NCBI GenBank assembly: GCA_030589825.1
Contig: JAUUZT010000074.1
Coordinates: 1-5,140 of the forward strand
Length of the DNA: 5,140 nt
Direction of reading: 5' to 3'
Source: Dehalococcoidia bacterium
GTDB lineage: Bacteria > Chloroflexota > Dehalococcoidia > GIF9 > AB-539-J10
Under the pieces are notes generated by a model that worked only from the letters and a program-made list of their open reading frames with translations, did no database searches and was not told the origin of the DNA. This document shows positions 1 to 3,831 of the stretch, one piece after another. Within the stretch, counting starts at the first letter, position 1; each line of letters starts with the position of its first letter. The translations under genes and the position numbers were made by a program.

Positions 1-1
1 A

Positions 2-1246
2 GCTGTAACGCCTATGGACATCACAAGGGGCGCACTACAAGGAGATATTGATGATATAGTCTACTATTTTTGTGGCCTCTCCGAATTTCATTCGTATGAT
101 TTTCAACGAAGCTTAAGTTTGTTGGAGAAAATAAACACCCATTCATATGATTCTTATTTTCTCATAGCCAATATATACTCATTTAAGAGCGATTTCGATA
201 CTGCTGTAAATTACTACGAGGCGGCAATTTCAATGGAGAATCAAAGATTGGGAGCATATAACAATTTGGGCGGTGCCTATCATTCCCTTGGATTGAATGA
301 AGAAGCCATCGAAACCTATAATTATGTGATTGAAAGGGAACCGAAATCATATGAGTCCTTTTTTAATAGAGCTAGTGCATATTTTGATATGGAGATGAAT
401 ACAGAAGCACTAAAGGATCTAGACTTCATCATTGAGTTACATCCAGACCTATACAATGGGCTATTGTTAAGAGCTATTGTAAAGCGAGAATTAAATAGAT
501 ATGAAGAAGCATTAGCGGACCTTAATTTAGTTATAAAATTAAATCCCACCTTCTCAGTTGCATATAATACCAGAGGGACAATCTATGCCGAACTAGATAG
601 CCTAATGAAAGCTAAAAAGGATTTTTTAAAATGTATTGAATTAAGTCCAAATTTGAAATATTCTTATTACAATTTAGGACGATTGTATATGGACCAGAAT
701 AAACTGCATGAAGCAAAAGTTCAATTTGATTTATGTATTAAGTATTACACCCACGATCGATATTTCTGGACTGACGATGTGAATATATACTCGTATGGTA
801 GTTCTAAGGATATTAACACTCAAAAGGCCCTGCCTCATTTATTTAGGGGTATCGTTTGTCATGATATTGCAAAAAGGACATGGGATGTTCATGGGGAATT
901 AGTTGACAGTGCGATAATTGATTTTGGGAAAGCAATAGAATTGGATTCTACAATTGCATTGGCGTATTGTCGGAGAGGCAGACTATATATTTCGAGGAGT
1001 AAAATGGGATTAGGAATCCTTGATTACAATAGGGCTATTCAATTTTCGCCAAATAATGGTTGTGGTTATAAGAATAGAGCAGAGCTGATATTAAATTTCT
1101 ATCGAGCTGGTATTCGTATCTCTAAACAAGATGTTGAAGCTGCAATAAAAGATATAAATACTGCAATTCGGTTGAATTCATCTGATGAAGAGTCATATAC
1201 TATCAGAGGTAGTTTGCATAATCTCCTTACTACTGTTTCAAACTAA
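2..1246 (+). CDS. TPR-repeat protein, open at 5' end, C-terminus probably truncated
   Basis: The frame encodes a chain of tetratricopeptide repeats, a helical scaffold for protein-protein contacts; the partner cannot be read. Numbering from the ATG at 14, 34-residue units run at about 45-78, 79-112, 113-146, 147-180, 181-214 and 215-246, then 273-313, 314-347 and 348-391. They show typical signatures such as AYNNLGGAYHSLG and YEEALADLNLVIKLNP. A non-repeat insert lies at about 247-272. The four codons before the ATG at 14 are also open, no ribosome-binding site is visible, and residues 13-40 look like part of another repeat, so the true start is probably left of the window. No signal peptide or enzymatic domain is seen. 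The last repeat (SYTIRGSLHNLL) ends after its first helix and is followed by TTVSN and a stop. This suggests the 3' end was lost at a junction with the phage-like sequence that follows. The TPR assignment is firm; the biological role is unknown. Confidence 0.88.
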   Translation, partial: AVTPMDITRGALQGDIDDIVYYFCGLSEFHSYDFQRSLSLLEKINTHSYDSYFLIANIYSFKSDFDTAVNYYEAAISMENQRLGAYNNLGGAYHSLGLNEEAIETYNYVIEREPKSYESFFNRASAYFDMEMNTEALKDLDFIIELHPDLYNGLLLRAIVKRELNRYEEALADLNLVIKLNPTFSVAYNTRGTIYAELDSLMKAKKDFLKCIELSPNLKYSYYNLGRLYMDQNKLHEAKVQFDLCIKYYTHDRYFWTDDVNIYSYGSSKDINTQKALPHLFRGIVCHDIAKRTWDVHGELVDSAIIDFGKAIELDSTIALAYCRRGRLYISRSKMGLGILDYNRAIQFSPNNGCGYKNRAELILNFYRAGIRISKQDVEAAIKDINTAIRLNSSDEESYTIRGSLHNLLTTVSN

Positions 1247-1418
1247 GCCACTCCCTCAAGGCACTATAGCTGGTTTGGGAATTACATTCACAACCTCAGC
1301 AACAGAGAATACCCTGGCTGCTGGTGAGTATGTATATGAAGTAGTTGTTACCGATGGTACTAATGTTTACACTGTAGTTCAAGATGTATATGAGGTTATT
1401 GAATCGGTTAAATATTAA
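1245..1418 (+). pseudogene. C-terminal fragment of a small Ig-like, phage-virion-type protein
   Basis: This frame overlaps the end of the TPR gene by two bases and continues to a TAA at 1416. It can formally be extended back to an ATG at 1185, but that part is only the TPR gene read in another frame. The plausible segment begins near KPLPQGTIAG and runs through ITFTTSATENTLAAGEY, then VYEVVVTDGTNVYTVV, then VYEVIESV. The pattern 'xLAAGxYVYEVxVTDGxxVYTVxxGxxxV' resembles the last strands of short beta-sandwich proteins found near the tail genes of prophages; this is family resemblance from memory, not a search result. The N-terminal half and a credible start are missing, so I call it a remnant. 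It lies 4 bases before the next small gene, consistent with a shared phage transcript. It could instead be a short intact gene with an unrecognised start. Confidence 0.5.
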
Positions 1419-1422
1419 CGCT

Positions 1423-1551
1423 ATGACTGTAGATACAAGAGACATACGAGTACCCTCTTGGGTATTCAGCGTGGTGCTACCGTTGGTAATAGGAGCGTTA
1501 ACATACGTGATAGGTATAGGCACGATTAACGCTAAGACTGAGGTGAAGTGA
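1423..1551 (+). CDS. 42-aa single-TM protein, phage-lysis-module-like
   Basis: This is a small gene of 42 codons ending in TGA at 1549-1551. The N-terminus is polar (MTVDTRDIRVPSW). One hydrophobic segment follows at about residues 14-34 (VFSVVLPLVIGALTYVIGIG), then a short charged tail (TINAKTEVK). This looks like a one-span inner-membrane protein. It begins 4 bases after the stop of the Ig-like fragment, and its stop overlaps the GTG start of the coiled-coil gene by 4 bases (GTGA), an arrangement typical of translational coupling. A tiny TM protein followed by a small coiled-coil protein is common in the holin/lysis region of tailed phages, so a holin-like or holin-accessory role is a reasonable inference. 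The sequence does not prove it. Opposite-strand frames here look like shadows, because the plus frame has a sensible hydropathy layout and tight gene packing. Confidence 0.55.
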   Translation: MTVDTRDIRVPSWVFSVVLPLVIGALTYVIGIGTINAKTEVK

Positions 1552-1709
1552 AGATAGAACACCTACACGAAGAGGTGCTGAAGCTGGGTGCTGAGAAGGC
1601 GAGTGACGAGAAGGTGAACGGAGTTATTAATACCCTTGATGCTGTACAGGGTACGGTGATTAGGATTGAGTCCAAGCTCGACCAGCATATATCTGATAGC
1701 ACGAAGTAG
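1548..1709 (+). CDS. 53-aa coiled-coil protein, XhlA-like phage accessory candidate
   Basis: This is a 53-codon gene from GTG at 1548 to TAG at 1707-1709. The product is highly charged and predicted helical: KIEHLHEEVLKLGAEKASDE, then VNGVINTLDAVQGTVIRIES, then KLDQHISDSTK. Hydrophobic residues recur in near-heptad spacing (I40, L44, I48), suggesting a coiled coil. It has no membrane segment. The start is chosen because GTG overlaps the preceding TGA by 4 bases and a purine-rich GAGGTGAA lies just before it, although that is closer than an ideal ribosome-binding site. The neighbour is a one-span membrane protein. In phages such pairs occur in the lysis region (for example XhlA-type proteins beside holins), so that role is inferred. 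The last 12 codons plus stop recur in diverged form at 2642-2680, which supports this frame being truly coding. Confidence 0.6.
   Translation: MKIEHLHEEVLKLGAEKASDEKVNGVINTLDAVQGTVIRIESKLDQHISDSTK
1671..1709 (+). repeat. Direct repeat copy 1: 3' end of the coiled-coil gene
   Basis: These 39 bases encode SKLDQHISDSTK and the stop. Aligned without gaps to 2642-2680, 30 of 39 positions match by eye, with unbroken blocks TCCAAGCT, GACCAGCATAT and GATAG. Nine of the 12 residues are identical, and several differences fall at third codon positions. This pattern points to two homologous coding ends that diverged under protein-level selection, not to a fresh tandem duplication. Confidence 0.75.
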
Positions 1710-1771
1710 AAAGTCATATCATCAATAGGTTATCATTAGTATGTAAAAATAGAATTTCTAAGTACTTTATA

Positions 1772-1791
1772 TACAGCATAATATAGCTGTA
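1772..1791. repeat. Small inverted repeat before the 81-aa frame
   Basis: TACAGC and GCTGTA form a 6-bp perfect hairpin or dyad around an 8-base AT loop. It lies between the coiled-coil gene and the candidate promoter of the 81-aa frame. It is too short and lacks a following T-tract, so it is a weak terminator; an operator is equally possible. In AT-rich DNA it may be chance. Confidence 0.25.
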
Positions 1792-1798
1792 CGGATAC

Positions 1799-1829
1799 TT
1801 GTTTTTGATTGTGTTATTTTCTATTTTTA
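1799..1829 (+). promoter_or_regulatory. Candidate Bacteroidota-type promoter for the 81-aa frame
   Basis: The phylum's sigma factor recognises a -33 TTG and a -7 TAnnTTTG about 19-21 bases apart. Here TTG at 1799-1801 is followed after 20 bases by TATTTTTA at 1822-1829, which matches the -7 consensus except at the last base. The start codon of the 81-aa frame is 22 bases further on, leaving a short leader. The match is by eye, in AT-rich DNA where such boxes arise easily. Confidence 0.35.
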
Positions 1830-1851
1830 ATAGCAAAATAAAATATGACTT

Positions 1852-2097
1852 ATGAACTATTTCACCAAGAATTTTGATGATGATTCCCTGGAAATCTTCA
1901 GTAAAAGTTATAACGTTATGACAAATATCTCATTACGACATGATGTATATTCATACTTCAGAATAGGTTTCCCGGGTCTTAGTTCAGGAAGTTTAGTGAT
2001 AATAATTAATGACATCTTACTATCAATGATTAAAGATGAATCATTAGTAAAGTATATTGAGGTATATAAGGAAAAGGAAGAGGAGAGTGGAGGATGA
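1852..2097 (+). CDS. 81-aa hypothetical protein
   Basis: I do not recognise this protein. It starts at ATG 1852 after an A-rich leader without a Shine-Dalgarno site; an earlier ATG at 1845 is in another frame and closes after ten codons. The N-terminus is polar and acidic (MNYFTKNFDDDSLEIFSKSY). A Gly/Ser turn (PGLSSGS, about residues 41-47) leads into a hydrophobic helix-like stretch (LVIIINDILLSMI, about 48-60), and the end is charged (KEKEEESGG). The hydrophobic stretch is too short and contains Asn and Asp, so it is more likely a buried or amphipathic helix than a membrane span. The gene lies between the phage-like cluster and the barrel gene on the same strand. A promoter-like pair of boxes precedes it. 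The flanks are very AT-rich, unlike the phage-like genes to the left. It could be real accessory cargo or a chance frame. Confidence 0.42.
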   Translation: MNYFTKNFDDDSLEIFSKSYNVMTNISLRHDVYSYFRIGFPGLSSGSLVIIINDILLSMIKDESLVKYIEVYKEKEEESGG

Positions 2098-2128
2098 TAC
2101 CTCTGCTCCCGCTTTTATAGAATATCAC

Positions 2129-2136
2129 TATATTTA
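2129..2136 (+). promoter_or_regulatory. Candidate -7 box upstream of the barrel gene
   Basis: TATATTTA matches the Bacteroidota -7 consensus TAnnTTTG at all but the last position and sits 22 bases before the start codon of the outer-membrane-protein gene. No TTG occurs at the expected distance upstream, so it is only half a promoter. It overlaps a small dyad (CACTA, 4-base loop, TAGTG at 2126-2139) that could modulate it or be chance. Confidence 0.25.
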
Positions 2137-2158
2137 GTGTATCCTAAACTCCAACACA

Positions 2159-2641
2159 ATGAGAATAAACATAATACTCCTTCTTATTGCTGCAAGCTTT
2201 ATCACAGTAAAGGCCCAAGATTATATAGAAACTACCTATAAAGAAGAGGCCACAACTGAATTGTTCTATTCGGTCACACTCCCTAATACAAATTTCGGTA
2301 TCAAATGTCATCATGGCAAAAAGTGGGGAGCCTATGCCCATGGTCGAATCAATTTAAAAAATTTCAATAATTATTCTACTGCCTATCTGGGTTCAGTTGG
2401 AGTAAGCTTTAAGGTAATGCACTTTTTAAAGCCATATATTGGCATAGGTGCATCTTATCAATCTATCCGCATTTTAACAACCACACCCTCATTTGTATCT
2501 GATGATGGTGGAAAATCAGGTAATTCTTTCGGGGGAGAAATAGGCTTATTATTTATGTTATTGGATGGATTAGTGTTTGATGTGGGTTATTGTCATTTGA
2601 TTGAGCCAAGTGTAACCCTTGGAGTTGGTTTTTCTTTTTAA
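2159..2641 (+). CDS. Small outer-membrane beta-barrel protein (signal peptide, ~141-aa mature)
   Basis: The product has 160 residues. It begins with a clear Sec signal peptide (MRINIILLLIAASFITVKA), with cleavage expected after A19 before QD, a common pattern in Bacteroidota. The mature part shows alternating polar and hydrophobic strands rich in Gly and aromatics, such as WGAYAHGRINL, AYLGSVGVSFKVM, LKPYIGIGASYQSI, EIGLLFMLLDGLVFDVGY and a final SVTLGVGFSF. The terminal Phe is the classic C-terminal residue recognised during barrel assembly by the BAM machinery. Length and strand number suggest an eight-stranded barrel; the substrate or function is unknown. The start is fixed by the signal peptide. 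The gene lies 61 bases after the 81-aa frame. Its TAA directly abuts the displaced copy of the phage-like gene end, as if it were cargo at the right end of an inserted segment. C50 and C145 are the only cysteines in the mature part. Confidence 0.82.
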   Translation: MRINIILLLIAASFITVKAQDYIETTYKEEATTELFYSVTLPNTNFGIKCHHGKKWGAYAHGRINLKNFNNYSTAYLGSVGVSFKVMHFLKPYIGIGASYQSIRILTTTPSFVSDDGGKSGNSFGGEIGLLFMLLDGLVFDVGYCHLIEPSVTLGVGFSF

Positions 2642-2680
2642 TCCAAGCTAGACCAGCATATTGCCGATAGTGCAAATTAA
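2642..2680 (+). pseudogene. Displaced 3' fragment of a second coiled-coil gene (direct repeat copy 2)
   Basis: These bases read SKLDQHIADSAN and TAA, a diverged copy of the end of the 53-aa coiled-coil gene at 1671-1709 (9 of 12 residues and 30 of 39 bases identical by eye). Nothing before it continues the gene: the preceding codon in this frame belongs to the tail of the barrel gene, whose stop ends one base earlier. It is therefore a 3' remnant with no body. It may be the original gene end displaced by an insertion at a gene 3' terminus, or the edge of a second, related prophage remnant. Its stop overlaps the stop of the minus-strand gene that follows. Confidence 0.65.
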
Positions 2681-3039
2681 TTCAAATCGAGGTCGATGTT
2701 CCCAAGGTCATCGGGGAATACATCAGGCCCGACTCCATCGGCTTGCTGCAATCTGTTCTCAAGGGCGATTTCAGTAGAAGAAAGCGGCTCACCTTTCTTT
2801 GACTTAAATGCTTCGGGGGGAATGTTCTTTAGAATTTCATTACTAATTGCTTCAGATAATGCTTCATCGGGAAGGCTGAGGTCAATGGGTGGGATTAGGT
2901 CAAACATCTCATTGAAATTGTGAACCATTTCAAGCTCAGCTCTGGTCATTTCATTATTGGGTAGCATCATATCAGTGTTTTGAGGATTAAATGTACATAT
3001 TTCTACATTCACATAAGGATTAGATAGCGTTGAAACCAT
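2677..3039 (-). CDS. 120-aa acidic hypothetical protein
   Basis: I do not recognise the family. The frame gives a 120-residue protein rich in Asp, Glu and Pro. It shows a helical stretch MTRAELEMVHNFNEMFDLI (about 31-49), a Pro-rich IPPIDLSLPDEALSEAI (about 49-65), a second helical part with FKSKKGEPLSSTEIALENRL (about 78-97), and an acidic tail GVGPDVFPDDLGNIDLDLN. There is no signal peptide and no membrane segment; a soluble cytoplasmic protein is likely. The start at 3039 is the first ATG after an in-frame TAA; M24, M25 or M31 are alternative starts. Codon use looks natural, and the plus-strand frame opposite it is poor in composition, so the minus strand is preferred. It converges on the displaced coiled-coil fragment, their stop codons overlapping by two bases. 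That tight packing suggests both came in on one piece of phage-like DNA. Function unknown. Confidence 0.58.
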   Translation of the reverse strand: MVSTLSNPYVNVEICTFNPQNTDMMLPNNEMTRAELEMVHNFNEMFDLIPPIDLSLPDEALSEAISNEILKNIPPEAFKSKKGEPLSSTEIALENRLQQADGVGPDVFPDDLGNIDLDLN

Positions 3040-3073
3040 TCCATTTGGATACAGAGCTTATTTACAACTTTTA

Positions 3074-3250
3074 ATGTGCATCTATCCCAGTGTTCATAGG
3101 GTATTGAGTATATTCCGCACACCTATAGTACACGTAGACTACAGAGATGGTAGGTTACTAATAGAATACAGAAGAATATATAGTGATATTAGAAGATATA
3201 AGGTGAAGAAAGATGAATGTCCTCATTTCGGCTCTGATTTCAGCACCTAA
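3074..3250 (+). CDS. 58-aa basic hypothetical frame, doubtful
   Basis: A short frame from ATG 3074 to TAA 3248-3250 encodes a basic peptide (MCIYPSVHRVLSIF, IVHVDYRDGRLLIEYRR, IYSDIRRYKVKKDECPHFG). The strand-like VHVDYRDGRLLIEYRR followed by basic residues looks protein-like. The frame is open upstream to 3017 with no other ATG, so the peptide could also be the tail of a longer, decayed gene. It runs away from the 120-aa minus-strand gene, leaving only 34 bases between the two starts, which is tight for two divergent promoters. No ribosome-binding site is visible. A run of ten A (3249-3258) begins within its stop codon. I do not recognise it and it may be chance. Confidence 0.3.
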   Translation: MCIYPSVHRVLSIFRTPIVHVDYRDGRLLIEYRRIYSDIRRYKVKKDECPHFGSDFST

Positions 3251-3557
3251 AAAAAAAATCTAAAAGGACTCATACCTTCCAGGGGCACTCATATCAGAGG
3301 CTAGAAATCGGTAGAACGCCAGGCTAATGACTCCCTTGACTGTCGGAGATTAGCATACCACTTATCTCTTTGGGGATGGGGGCTGATAAAATACTGATTT
3401 ACAGCTACAAACCACACGTCCCCCCTTCTTCACACGAATTGTAAATCCCAAACCTTTGCCTGACAAATTGACTGCCTAATAATTTATACAAATTCTACAT
3501 AGCCCACTGCCACTTGCTTGCGGAGGATTCTTGGTGATAGCGCCGGAATCACTATGT
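3251..3557. other. About 300 bases without a supported gene
   Basis: No convincing reading frame, tRNA or rRNA is seen on either strand. The stretch holds short G and C runs (GGGGATGGGGG near 3373, CCCCCC near 3420). Near 3530-3556, GATTC...GAATC and GTGAT...ATCAC form alternative weak dyads. On the minus strand a weak 6-bp stem with two G-T pairs (arms at 3281-3286 and 3268-3273) is followed by ten T and could act as a terminator. A 34-codon minus-strand frame ending at 3362 (GKGLGFTIRVKKGGRVV) follows a stop without a start codon, and I do not call it. Because a strong plus-strand terminator-like hairpin follows at 3558, the stretch could be an untranslated RNA or a 3' leader, but no promoter was found. 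Confidence 0.4.
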
Positions 3558-3602
3558 ATCCCTTGTAAGGAGTTGATAAACTGCTACTTACAAGGGATTT
3601 TT
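3558..3602 (+). terminator. Perfect 12-bp hairpin with T-tract (intrinsic terminator candidate)
   Basis: ATCCCTTGTAAG at 3558-3569 and CTTACAAGGGAT at 3587-3598 are perfect reverse complements separated by a 17-base loop, and TTTTT (3598-3602) follows on the plus strand. Stem plus T-tract fits an intrinsic terminator reading rightwards. The stem is only moderately GC-rich, and the loop is longer than usual. The nearest plus-strand frame ends about 300 bases upstream, so what it terminates is unclear. An alternative is a recombinase site, since inverted arms around a spacer are also typical of tyrosine-recombinase targets; no recombinase gene is in the window. Confidence 0.5.
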
Positions 3603-3606
3603 CATT

Positions 3607-3614
3607 TATATTTG
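3607..3614 (+). promoter_or_regulatory. Exact -7 box (TAnnTTTG) without clear -33
   Basis: TATATTTG is an exact match to the Bacteroidota -7 consensus. The expected TTG about 20 bases upstream is absent, because that region is the right arm of the hairpin. A 6-bp hairpin (ATCCTT and AAGGAT, 3638-3655) lies just downstream, before the 38-aa frame. Weak evidence for a promoter reading right. Confidence 0.27.
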
Positions 3615-3667
3615 CCCGATTATATGACAGTACTATGATCCTTATTTTCAAGGATATGCTTTAAAAC

Positions 3668-3784
3668 ATGGATTCCGAAAATAGGGCTTATATACTTGGT
3701 ACTTACCTCTCCCAGGCGGAGAAATGCCAGAAATGGGGCTGTTTGGGGGCTAATTTGGTGAATGTGGAGGATGCCAGCGCATAA
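3668..3784 (+). CDS. 38-aa frame, doubtful
   Basis: ATG 3668 to TAA 3782-3784 encodes 38 residues (MDSENRAYILGTYLSQAEKC, then QKWGCLGANLVNVEDASA). An in-frame TAA sits directly upstream, so the frame is bounded. A -7 box lies about 55 bases before it and a hairpin directly follows its stop. It has two cysteines four residues apart and no recognisable motif, signal peptide or membrane span. I include it only because its position between a promoter-like box and a hairpin is suggestive. Chance is the more likely explanation. Confidence 0.18.
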   Translation: MDSENRAYILGTYLSQAEKCQKWGCLGANLVNVEDASA

Positions 3785-3812
3785 GAAGCTCCCAGCTTTA
3801 ACCGGGGGCTTC
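3785..3812 (-). terminator. Hairpin terminator candidate for the esterase gene
   Basis: GAAGCTCCC (3785-3793) pairs with GGGGGCTTC (3804-3812) over 9 bp with one G-T wobble, around a 10-base loop. It lies 19 bases beyond the stop codon of the minus-strand esterase gene, a usual distance for a terminator. On that strand only a weak T run (TTAT) follows, so termination would be imperfect. It could also stop plus-strand reading from the left, which has no T-tract either. Confidence 0.45.
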
Positions 3813-3831
3813 CAATGGTCATATTACCTAA

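Noticed and set aside
1296..1717. Two overlapping minus-strand frames (88 and 61 aa) across the phage-like micro-module
   Set aside because: Their peptides are Ser/Thr/Ile-rich with no recognisable motif. The plus strand has tightly packed genes with a sensible TM segment and coiled coil, and one gene end there is repeated with protein-level conservation. The minus frames are shadows.
2094..2120. An 8-codon frame (MIPLLPLL) with ATGA overlap after the 81-aa frame and GGAGG just before it
   Set aside because: It resembles the start of a small hydrophobic phage protein, but GGAGG is only one base from the ATG and the frame ends at once. I cannot tell a truncated gene from chance.
2144..2341. 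65-aa minus-strand frame opposite the barrel gene
   Set aside because: It lies across the signal-peptide region of a clearly coding plus-strand gene and shows no independent support.
2696..2923. 75-aa plus-strand frame opposite the 120-aa minus-strand gene
   Set aside because: Ser/Arg/Gly-rich with no pattern. The minus-strand reading has better codon use and protein-like composition.
2121..3190. A 13-base inverted match (AATATCACTATAT at 2121 against its reverse complement at 3178)
   Set aside because: The sequence is almost pure A/T, where such matches are expected by chance at this window length, and the flanks do not extend the match.
3558..3598. Integron attC-like site
   Set aside because: The dyad is symmetric, but the spacer lacks a convincing GTTRRRY/RYYYAAC pair and no integron integrase is present.
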